Source: Gemmatimonadaceae bacterium | GTDB taxonomy: Bacteria; Gemmatimonadota; Gemmatimonadetes; Gemmatimonadales; Gemmatimonadaceae | Direction: 5' to 3' | Assembly (NCBI GenBank): GCA_014378185.1 | Contig: JACMOE010000436.1 | Coordinates: 1-13,228, forward strand | Length of the DNA: 13,228 bases | Translations under genes and position numbers: made by a program | The notes under the pieces: generated by a model | The model's input: only the letters and a program-made list of their open reading frames with translations | The model's database searches: none | Told to the model about the DNA's origin: nothing | In this document: positions 7,725-13,228 of the stretch, piece by piece | Layout of the letters: the number at the start of each line of letters is the position of its first letter | Position numbering within the stretch: position 1 is the first letter of the stretch

Positions 7725-7756
7725 AAAAAAAGCGCCCCCTGGACTTGCCAGGGGGC
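7725..7756 (-). terminator. intrinsic terminator reading on the minus strand
   Basis: GCCCCCTGG (7734-7742) pairs perfectly with CCAGGGGGC (7748-7756) around an ACTTG loop. The seven-A run at 7725-7731 becomes a U-run after the stem only on the minus strand; on the + strand the stem is followed by AGTACC. Both neighbouring genes are on the + strand, so the transcript it would end is not an annotated gene. Confidence 0.65.
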
Positions 7757-7823
7757 AGTACCGCCAGGCCGTTCTCCCGGCGGCAACGGCCGATCCAGAG
7801 GGGATCGGCACAGGGAGAAGATA
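7725..7823 (-). ncRNA. candidate minus-strand small RNA
   Basis: Reading the minus strand, a possible -10 (TATCTT, bases 7823-7818) is followed about 7 bases later by three consecutive stems: 7802-7809 with 7789-7796 (8 bp), 7779-7783 with 7761-7765 (5 bp), and the terminator stem 7748-7756 with 7734-7742 (9 bp) plus a U-run. That gives a transcript of roughly 85 nt with no convincing reading frame. The middle stem has an alternative pairing (7767-7773 with 7785-7791) that would clash with the first. No known RNA family recognised; SRP and preQ1 riboswitch signatures are absent. No clear -35 element was found. Confidence 0.3.
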
Positions 7824-7863
7824 CGATACCCGCATGGCAGGGCGCCAGAGTCATTTCGCGCCG

Positions 7864-7871
7864 CTAGCTTT
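7864..7871 (+). promoter_or_regulatory. candidate -10 element of queF
   Basis: CTAGCTTT is also found upstream of the receptor gene at 8446. If TAGCTT (7865-7870) is a -10 hexamer, transcription would start at about 7877, exactly on the queF ATG, giving a leaderless mRNA. This fits the lack of a good ribosome binding site there. No clear -35 is seen. Confidence 0.35.
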
Positions 7872-7876
7872 CGCGC

Positions 7877-8278
7877 ATGCCACGACCTGACCTGCTGGAG
7901 ACTTTCCCCAATCCGTGCCCCGGGCGTCCGTACGAAATTGCGATGGAGTGTCCGGAGTTCACCTCGCTCTGCCCGTTGGGCGGCATCGAGACCGATGCGG
8001 CCGAGCTCACGTTGCTGGACGGCGGAGCGCCGGACTTCGCGACCATCCACATCACGTACGTGCCTGGTGACGTCTGTGTGGAGCTGAAGAGTCTGAAGCT
8101 CTACCTGTGGAGCTTTCGGAACGACGGCATCTTCTACGAGCGGGCAGTCAACAGGATCCTGGATGATCTTGCGGCTGTGGTGAAACCGGCCTGGATGGAA
8201 GTGCTGGGCGACTTCAACATTCGTGGCGGCATCAAGAGCGTGATCACCGCACGGGTAGGGACTCGGACAGACGCCTGA
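7877..8278 (+). CDS. queF: NADPH-dependent preQ0 reductase QueF (7-cyano-7-deazaguanine reductase)
   Basis: 133 aa, short (unimodular, B. subtilis-like) QueF, which reduces the nitrile of preQ0 to the aminomethyl group of preQ1 on the way to queuosine in tRNA. Signature residues: nucleophile C32 in EFTSLCP, proton-donor D53 in APDFATI, the VELKSLKLYLWSFRN block (E69, K71, K74), E88 in GIFYERAVNRIL, and the closing FNIRGGI. Two oddities: C32 and D53 are 21 residues apart, against 7 in B. subtilis QueF (C55, D62), because of an inserted acidic/Gly-rich loop (about 34-50); and Tyr87 stands where the B. subtilis and E. coli enzymes have His before the Glu. Other queuosine genes are not in the window, except the cysteine-less QueE-like protein at 5993-6664. 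Start ATG is the only reasonable one. Confidence 0.93.
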   Translation: MPRPDLLETFPNPCPGRPYEIAMECPEFTSLCPLGGIETDAAELTLLDGGAPDFATIHITYVPGDVCVELKSLKLYLWSFRNDGIFYERAVNRILDDLAAVVKPAWMEVLGDFNIRGGIKSVITARVGTRTDA

Positions 8279-8292
8279 CGGCCAAGGGGGAG

Positions 8293-8324
8293 CCCGCCGG
8301 TGACGATTGTGCGTCACGTGCGGG
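8293..8324 (+). terminator. terminator-like hairpin after queF
   Basis: CCCGC (8293-8297) pairs with GCGGG (8320-8324), then after a 2x2 internal loop GTGACG (8300-8305) pairs with CGTCAC (8312-8317) around ATTGTG. It lies 14 bases after the queF stop. Only a weak pyrimidine tract (TCTTCC) follows, so it may be a poor intrinsic terminator or a 3'-end stabiliser. Confidence 0.4.
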
Positions 8325-8402
8325 TCTTCCCAGCATTCGCGCAATGGGCGACGTGATGAAGTGCATGCCTGCCCTTGTCTTGTCCGAGGCGTGACCGAGA
8401 CG

Positions 8403-8428
8403 CAGCGGACACGCTGGTGTCCTTGCTG
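8403..8428. promoter_or_regulatory. inverted repeat next to the receptor promoter, possible operator
   Basis: CAGCGGACAC (8403-8412) pairs with GTGTCC (8417-8422) and, after a TT bulge, GCTG (8425-8428); the loop is GCTG. The right arm overlaps TTGCTG (8423-8428), the best -35 candidate for the receptor gene 18 bases ahead of TAGCTT. A dyad here could bind a regulator, but no specific regulator family is recognised. Confidence 0.3.
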
Positions 8429-8445
8429 GACCCGCTTCCGCCACC

Positions 8446-8453
8446 CTAGCTTT
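8446..8453 (+). promoter_or_regulatory. candidate -10 element of the TonB-dependent receptor gene
   Basis: CTAGCTTT, identical to the 8-mer upstream of queF. With TAGCTT at 8447-8452 as -10 and TTGCTG at 8423-8428 as a weak -35 (18-base spacer), transcription would start near 8459, leaving a leader of about 29 bases before the ATG at 8488. Confidence 0.4.
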
Positions 8454-8487
8454 TGGCATCCCTCCTTATTCCTCCCCGAGAGTGTCC

Positions 8488-11400
8488 ATGCTGAAACTCC
8501 GATCGCTAATCGGCGGTGTCGCCGTTCTTGCGCTCCTCGTATTTCCTACCGTCGTCGTGCGCGCACAGGGCGTGACGACGGGCGCGCTGGTTGGCACCAT
8601 CACGGATAACACCGGCGCACCGGTCGAAGCCGCACAGGTACAGGTACGGAATGCCTCCACCGGGTACAACATCGGGGCAGTCACGCGCTCCACGGGTACC
8701 TACATCATTCAGGGTATCGAGCCCAATCAGAATTACCGCATCACGATCCGGCGCATCGGTTACGCGCCCACGACGCGCGACGGCATCACGATCAGCCTGG
8801 GCCAGGCGCGCCGCGAGGATTTCAAGCTGGTGCGCGAAGTCGCGATGCTCGGTGAGGTCTCCGTCACGGCATCGGCAACCGATGCGGTGATCAACGCTTC
8901 GAAGACCGGCACCAGCACATCGATCTCGGATTCGGCGCTTCGCCGCCTGCCGACGATCAACCGCAACTTCGTCGACTTCGTGCAGTTGGTGCCGCAGGTG
9001 TCCACGACGACCGGCTTTCTGTCCGGCGGCGGTGTGAACCTCCGGCAGAACTCGATCCAGATCGACGGTGCGCAGTCGAGCGACTTGTTCGGCCTCGGCA
9101 CCACGGGCCAGCCAGGTGCATCAGCGGGCGCCAAGTCGATTCCGCTCGACGCCGTGAAGGAGTATCAGGTGCTGCTGTCTCCCTTCGACGTGCGGCAGGG
9201 CAGCTTTGGTGGCCTGCTCATCAACGCGGTGACGAAGAGCGGCACGAACGACTGGCATGGGACCGTCTACGGCGACTCGCGGAGCCAGAGCCTCACGCGT
9301 TCGCAGCCATACCTCAATGCCTACAAGTCGCAGCACGTCAGCGCGTCGCTCGGTGGCCCGATCGTGAAGGACAAGCTGTTTCTGTTCGCCAGCGGTGAAC
9401 TTCAGAAACTGGACCAGCCGGCGGGTGGCTCGTACCTTGGCGCGCCGGACCAGTATGTGACGCAATCCACGATTGATGCCGTGAATGCCGCCGCGGCGAG
9501 GTACGGACTCGCCGATGGTGGCACGGGCGAGCAGATCTTCAAGAAGAACCCCAATCGCAACGCGTTCGTCCGCATGGATGCATACCTGCCGCTCTCCACA
9601 CGGTTGGTGCTGCGGCACAACTACGCATCCGCAGACAACAGCGTGTTCGGTCGCGGGCTCGCGACGGCGGCGACGCCGAACTTCAACCTCACGTCGAACC
9701 GCTATGATCTGAGCAATACGTCCAGGAGCTCGGTGGCCGAGTTGTTGACGAACATGTCAAGCGGCATCTATAACGAGTTTCTCGCGAACTACTCGACGAT
9801 CAAGGATTTCCGCACGGTGCCGCAGAAGTTTCCCCAACTCACCGTGCGCGGTATTGCTCGCTCCGATGATGCCACGAGGACCACGAACTTCGTGCTCGGA
9901 ACGGAAAACTCGTCACAAGCCAACTCCCTGGACCAGCGCACGATGGAGTTCACGGACAACCTCACCATTCCGCTGAGCTCGCACGCCATCACCATCGGTG
10001 GCAAGGCGCTGTACTACAAGTCGATCAACCTGTTCGCACAGAACTCCTTCGGCAACTGGACCTTCGCCAGCCTGGACGCGTTGAATAGCGGCGTCGCCAC
10101 GCAGTACATCATCAGCGCACCGGCGCCCACGGACCCGTACAACGGACTCGCGACCATCAAGGCGGCGACGTACAGCGGCTATATCGAGGACGCCTGGCAG
10201 GCCACCCCGACACTCTCGCTCACGTTCGGCGTGCGCATGGACAAGCCGGTGTTCGACAACGTGCCGCCGCTCAATCCGGAAGTGCTGGCGGACTACAACC
10301 GCGAGACGAGCAGCGTGCCCCACACGGCACAGTACTCCCCACGGTTCGGGTTCAACTGGGACGTGACGGGCGACCAGAAGAACCAGCTGCGCGGCGGTGT
10401 TGGTTCCTTCAGCGGGCCCACCCCATTCGTGTACCTCTCCAATGCGTTCGGAAACTCCGGGCTGAGCGGGTACTCGTCGATCACGTGCAATGGCGCGACA
10501 CTCACGAACACTTCCGGCACGTCCACGGGCGTGCCGGCGTTCAATGCGGCGAACGCGTCCAACCCACCGCTGCAGTGCCTCGACGGCACGCGTCCCAATG
10601 GAACGATTGCGCCAGGTGCGGCGATCTCCGGGCCGGCCGCCGGTGCCGCCGTCAACACGATCGACCCGAACTTCAAGAACCCGAAATACCTGAAGGCGAC
10701 AGGCGGATACGATCACCGCTTCGCGAACGGCATCGTGGGAACGATCGAGGGGCTGTACTCGCGGTCGCAGAACAACGCGTTCTACCGTAACCTCGCGCTG
10801 CCTGCCAACCCCGTGGGGCAGGATATCCACGGTCGCCAGCTGTACGGCATCCTCACCCCAACGGGCGCCACGCCGGCGACGAGCGGGCCACGCACCGCAG
10901 TGCTCGACGTGACGAACGCGTCGGGCGACTACACCTGGAGTGCCACGGCACAGGTCCAGAAGTCGTTCACGGACAACTTCGACGGATCGCTGGCCTACAC
11001 GCATCAGGTGTCTCGTGACGTGGTTTCGGTCACGAGCAGTACGGCTGGTTCGAACTTCCGGTATCAGCGGGATGTGAGCGGCCGGCTGGACGACCTCAGC
11101 CTGGGCAAGTCGAAGTACGACCAGCCCCACCGCATCATCGCGACGGGTTCCTACCGGTTCCCGACGTTCACCGACGTGTCGGTCATTTATACGGGCAACT
11201 CGGGTGCGCCGTACGATTATACGTACGGTTCGAGTGGCGGCACGACGGGCGACCTGAATGGCGATGGCCAGTCGCAGAACGACCTGATCTACGTGCCCAG
11301 GAATGCGCTGGACCAGTCGGAGATCCTGTTCGCGGGCTACAACGGCAACACGGCGGCACGAACAACGGCCGCCACGCAGGCGCAGGCGTTCGAGAACTTC

Positions 11401-11811
11401 ATCAACACCACGCCGTGCCTTGGCGAGGCGCGTGGCACCATTCTCACGCGCAATGCCTGCCGGAACCCGTGGGTCAACGAATTCGACCTTTCCGTGGCGC
11501 AGTCACTCGGCAAGCTCGGTGGACGAGCATTCGAGAACCTGCAGGTGCGCCTGGACATCGTGAACCTCGGGAACCTGTTGAACAAGGACTGGGGCAAGCA
11601 GGCATTCTCGGACCAGGGCAACACGTGCGGCCAGATCTGCAGCGCCACGATTGCGCTGGTGCACATGGGTAATGCGCTGCCATCCGGTGTGACGACGAAC
11701 AGTCCGCTCGCGCAGGGCATCTACACGTTCAACACCGGATATCAGGCGTACAACGCCGACAACGCGTCGTCGAACTACCGGATGCAGCTGTCGATGCGGT
11801 ACAGCTTCTAA
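8488..11811 (+). CDS. Oar-like TonB-dependent outer-membrane receptor
   Basis: 1107 aa from ATG 8488; a GTG at 8482 in the same frame is an alternative. Residues 1-26 are a signal peptide (MLKLRSLIGG, a hydrophobic core, then VRA before Q27). Residues about 31-115 form a carboxypeptidase-regulatory-like beta-sandwich (GALVGTITDNTGAPVEAAQV ... GTYIIQGIEPNQNYRITI). A TonB-box-like stretch, GEVSVTAS (122-129), leads into the plug (about 130-250, with NFVDFVQLVPQV, IQIDGAQSSD and LINAVTKSGTNDWHG). The rest is a beta-barrel, ending YRMQLSMRYSF with the C-terminal Phe expected for outer-membrane assembly. The layout matches Oar of Myxococcus (adhesion/development, protein export) rather than SusC, and no SusD-like partner is beside it. 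Ligand unknown. It appears to be transcribed alone, between its own promoter and the hairpin at 11850. Confidence 0.93.
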   Translation: MLKLRSLIGGVAVLALLVFPTVVVRAQGVTTGALVGTITDNTGAPVEAAQVQVRNASTGYNIGAVTRSTGTYIIQGIEPNQNYRITIRRIGYAPTTRDGITISLGQARREDFKLVREVAMLGEVSVTASATDAVINASKTGTSTSISDSALRRLPTINRNFVDFVQLVPQVSTTTGFLSGGGVNLRQNSIQIDGAQSSDLFGLGTTGQPGASAGAKSIPLDAVKEYQVLLSPFDVRQGSFGGLLINAVTKSGTNDWHGTVYGDSRSQSLTRSQPYLNAYKSQHVSASLGGPIVKDKLFLFASGELQKLDQPAGGSYLGAPDQYVTQSTIDAVNAAAARYGLADGGTGEQIFKKNPNRNAFVRMDAYLPLSTRLVLRHNYASADNSVFGRGLATAATPNFNLTSNRYDLSNTSRSSVAELLTNMSSGIYNEFLANYSTIKDFRTVPQKFPQLTVRGIARSDDATRTTNFVLGTENSSQANSLDQRTMEFTDNLTIPLSSHAITIGGKALYYKSINLFAQNSFGNWTFASLDALNSGVATQYIISAPAPTDPYNGLATIKAATYSGYIEDAWQATPTLSLTFGVRMDKPVFDNVPPLNPEVLADYNRETSSVPHTAQYSPRFGFNWDVTGDQKNQLRGGVGSFSGPTPFVYLSNAFGNSGLSGYSSITCNGATLTNTSGTSTGVPAFNAANASNPPLQCLDGTRPNGTIAPGAAISGPAAGAAVNTIDPNFKNPKYLKATGGYDHRFANGIVGTIEGLYSRSQNNAFYRNLALPANPVGQDIHGRQLYGILTPTGATPATSGPRTAVLDVTNASGDYTWSATAQVQKSFTDNFDGSLAYTHQVSRDVVSVTSSTAGSNFRYQRDVSGRLDDLSLGKSKYDQPHRIIATGSYRFPTFTDVSVIYTGNSGAPYDYTYGSSGGTTGDLNGDGQSQNDLIYVPRNALDQSEILFAGYNGNTAARTTAATQAQAFENFINTTPCLGEARGTILTRNACRNPWVNEFDLSVAQSLGKLGGRAFENLQVRLDIVNLGNLLNKDWGKQAFSDQGNTCGQICSATIALVHMGNALPSGVTTNSPLAQGIYTFNTGYQAYNADNASSNYRMQLSMRYSF

Positions 11812-11849
11812 CTGGCGGCTGGTTGGTTGGTCTGTACGGCAAGCACTTG

Positions 11850-11882
11850 AGCGCCCCCACGAGCCCGGCTCGTGGGGGCGCT
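11850..11882 (+). terminator. perfect 15-bp hairpin after the receptor gene
   Basis: AGCGCCCCCACGAGC and GCTCGTGGGGGCGCT are exact reverse complements around a CCG loop, 38 bases after the receptor stop. No T-run follows on + and no A-run precedes it, so it is a U-less terminator or a strong mRNA 3' stabiliser. GCAC/GTGC just outside can extend the stem past a 3-base bulge. Confidence 0.6.
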
Positions 11883-12050
11883 GTGCATGAGGGCACTGTG
11901 CAGTGTCTTGATACGCCGTCCGGTGTTTGGATGACGACCCTGTGACGCGTACAGGAGAGACTGCAGGCGCAACGAAAGGGAGACACACCGAGCGTAGCGC
12001 GGGGGCAACGGCGCTGGCCGGGCACGGGAGAGCGAATCGAAAGAAGGTGC

Positions 12051-12089
12051 GAGCTGCGCCCGCTGAGCTGCGCGAGAATCACGCGCAGC
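12051..12089. repeat. direct repeat plus 8-bp inverted repeat
   Basis: GAGCTGCGC occurs at 12051-12059 and 12065-12073. The second copy runs into GCTGCGCG (12067-12074), which pairs with CGCGCAGC (12082-12089) around AGAATCA. It lies about 100 bases before the last gene; it could be an operator or just an mRNA hairpin. No T-run follows. Confidence 0.4.
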
Positions 12090-12122
12090 GTGCTCACGGG
12101 AACCTTCATCGAGAAATGACAC

Positions 12123-12200
12123 ATGAATTACAGAGTTTTCGGCGCCGATGTCAGCGCCCTCTTGGGTAAGCGGCAGGAAGGGAAGGGTGGATGCCCATGA
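12123..12200 (+). CDS. possible 25-codon leader ORF
   Basis: ATG at 12123 opens a peptide beginning MNYRVFGADVSALLG and ending at TGA 12198-12200, which overlaps the ATG at 12197 (ATGA), the same junction style used elsewhere in the window. Ribosome binding site is weak. It could be a translated leader coupled to the downstream gene, or chance. The first residues faintly recall the N terminus of aldo/keto reductases (MxYRxLG...VSxLxLG), but this is too short to call a remnant. Confidence 0.2.
   Translation: MNYRVFGADVSALLGKRQEGKGGCP
12176..12187 (+). promoter_or_regulatory. double ribosome binding site before the last gene
   Basis: GGAAGGG occurs twice, overlapping by two bases (12176-12182 and 12181-12187). 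The first is 8 bases before ATG 12191, the second 9 bases before ATG 12197, so each in-frame start has a well-placed site. Confidence 0.6.
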
Positions 12201-13228
12201 TCAGCCCAACGCATCTTCTCCGTTTTGCAGGGTCATCGCTTGCGGCTTGCCGAGTCCCTGCCTTGGGGGCCATCGGCATTGGCGCATTGACGTTCGCTGT
12301 TTCGTGCGCTGACAGCCGCACCATTGCCGGACCGCCGGCGTTATCCCATGAAGCTTCGCTCGTAAGCGCGCATCAGGCTCCAGTGGCTGGCGACGTTGTC
12401 ATCATGCACCGTTCGACGCTTGTGGCCGCACACGACGGAGTGGGAAAGGTGAACCGGAATTTTACCGAGAATATCAGCGGCCAGATACGAGTTCGGGGGA
12501 AGGACGACAGCACCGTTCCCGGTACAGCACGTGCCGATTTCACGGCTGGAGTGCTGCCGCGTCCCGTAATGTCACTCCCTGCCCGGACGGAGACAGGGAT
12601 GTGCGCGGCCCTGCCTTCATGGTCGCGAGTGGAGAAGATCGGCACCGGCGGCAACGCAACGATCTCGGGGGTTGGTGACGCACCTGCCTCGCACCTGAAG
12701 ATCGTGGCAGAGGATGGAACAGTGCTGACGGTCGAGCGCACCTGGGTCAGGACGTCCAGGACATGGCAGTTGGCGAAGCAGACGACCACGACCCCGGACA
12801 AGCGATTCCGGGATGAGGTTGTCTACGAGCACCAGTCGCTGTCCGGGCAGCCCATCGATCGCGCCCTGCCGATGGTGGCGTGTGGTGACGCTCGCGGGCC
12901 AGGCGTCCTGTCGGACAAGGCATACCGTGGCTTCTACTCGCCTCATGTCAGTTCAGTCGCCTCTCGCCTGTTCCCACTCAGCGACGGCGCGACGGCGTAC
13001 TCCTGTGGTGATTCAGGGGGCGATTGCTTTACGCAGGAAAATGCCGTGTATACCGCCGACGTGGCCCTCGTCGCTGCGGCGACCATCGCGACGTATGCCT
13101 GTGTCGGGGCTGCATTGGTACTTCCAGCAGTCTGTCTCGCTGCGGGGGTCGCCTATGCGGTAACAGTGGCGAACCTTGCACTCGCGGTACGCGCGCTCAA
13201 CCACTGTCTCTACGTGCTCTCGCTTCCC
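12191..13228 (+). CDS. putative secreted lipoprotein of unknown function, 3' end outside the window
   Basis: Open for 346 codons to the last base with no stop. The first in-frame start after TAA 12167 is ATG 12191; ATG 12197 is an alternative. Residues 1 to about 38 look like a long signal peptide: basic/polar start (THLLRF), a hydrophobic stretch (PALGAIGIGALTFAVS) and then Cys in AVSCADS. The lipobox is imperfect (Ala rather than Leu at -3), so lipidation is likely, not certain. The middle (about 50-250) is soluble, Thr/Val-rich, with no motif I know. From about residue 275 the character changes: YSCGDSGGDC, then a long Ala/Val-rich hydrophobic stretch with Cys about every 10-20 residues (TYACVGAALVLPAVCLAAG, later LNHC). 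It could be a disulfide-linked or membrane-inserting helical domain. More AT-ending codons (e.g. ATA, TTA, TTT) than in the core genes. Function not recognised. Confidence 0.7.
   Translation, partial: MPMISPTHLLRFAGSSLAACRVPALGAIGIGALTFAVSCADSRTIAGPPALSHEASLVSAHQAPVAGDVVIMHRSTLVAAHDGVGKVNRNFTENISGQIRVRGKDDSTVPGTARADFTAGVLPRPVMSLPARTETGMCAALPSWSRVEKIGTGGNATISGVGDAPASHLKIVAEDGTVLTVERTWVRTSRTWQLAKQTTTTPDKRFRDEVVYEHQSLSGQPIDRALPMVACGDARGPGVLSDKAYRGFYSPHVSSVASRLFPLSDGATAYSCGDSGGDCFTQENAVYTADVALVAAATIATYACVGAALVLPAVCLAAGVAYAVTVANLALAVRALNHCLYVLSLP

Larger units (their letters stand above)
11883..12190. other. intergenic stretch without a convincing gene
   Basis: Between the receptor terminator and the last gene. 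Reading frames on both strands here have non-native composition and no recognisable motifs. What can be seen: a GAGCTGCGC direct repeat (12051 and 12065), an 8-bp inverted repeat (12067-12089), a 25-codon ORF from 12123, and AG-rich ribosome binding sites just before 12191. No RNA gene or clear sigma-70-type promoter found. Confidence 0.6.

Noticed and set aside
7707..7876. preQ1 riboswitch in front of queF
   Set aside because: No preQ1-I or preQ1-II consensus is present on the + strand; the stems there are better explained on the minus strand, and queF may be leaderless.
9913..11130. 405-codon open frame on the minus strand inside the receptor gene
   Set aside because: Arg/Val-rich antisense shadow; the receptor on the + strand is continuous and ends in a proper barrel terminus.
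11808..12124. Minus-strand ORFs opposite the intergenic stretch, one with an internal MKVPVSTLR start
   Set aside because: They run through the receptor terminator hairpin, have no ribosome site I can see, and show Arg/Ser/Pro-rich shadow composition; the MKVPVSTLR resemblance to small hypothetical proteins is too short.
11927..12169. 80-codon + strand ORF from a TTG
   Set aside because: Rare start, no ribosome site, and Arg/Ala/Gly-rich sequence without motifs.

Overview
The window looks like a chromosomal segment of a GC-rich, Gram-negative-type bacterium. A member of the Gemmatimonadota or a related phylum is my best guess. That is an inference from an Oar-like TonB-dependent receptor, a rhomboid protein with a DUF6576-like tail, a lipoprotein carrying a TonB C-terminal domain, and gene starts packed as GTGA/ATGA overlaps. 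No rRNA, tRNA, insertion sequence or CRISPR array is visible. All recognisable genes lie on the + strand.

Left block (1-7706), probably one long operon. It runs: 3' part of a SPOR-domain protein; mutS (mismatch repair); a short lipoprotein with a TonB C-terminal domain; a cystathionine beta-synthase-type PLP enzyme with two CBS domains; D-alanine--D-alanine ligase; a protein that aligns by eye with QueE-type radical SAM enzymes but has lost the cluster cysteines; and a rhomboid-family membrane protein whose catalytic histidine position holds glutamine. Four junctions are 4-base stop/start overlaps and one gap is only 47 bp, so translation is probably coupled. Functions are mixed: envelope and peptidoglycan (SPOR, Ddl), repair (MutS), sulfur amino acids (CBS) and two apparent pseudoenzymes.

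Middle block (7707-8487). A non-coding stretch holds three hairpins and a textbook intrinsic terminator that points to the MINUS strand, although both flanking genes are on +. Next is queF (preQ0 reductase, queuosine pathway), with an insertion between its catalytic Cys and Asp. A terminator-like hairpin follows queF. The same 8-mer, CTAGCTTT, lies just upstream of queF and of the next gene and is a candidate -10 element; at queF its spacing would give a leaderless mRNA.

Right block (8488-13228). A large Oar-type TonB-dependent outer-membrane receptor ends at a 15-bp perfect hairpin. A 379-bp intergenic stretch follows, with small repeats and a possible 25-codon ORF. Last is a gene running off the window: a secreted, probably lipid-anchored protein of unknown function (346 codons seen, no stop) with a hydrophobic, cysteine-containing C-terminal part.

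The least ordinary features are the cysteine-less QueE-like protein, the His-to-Gln rhomboid, and the possible minus-strand small RNA beside queF.
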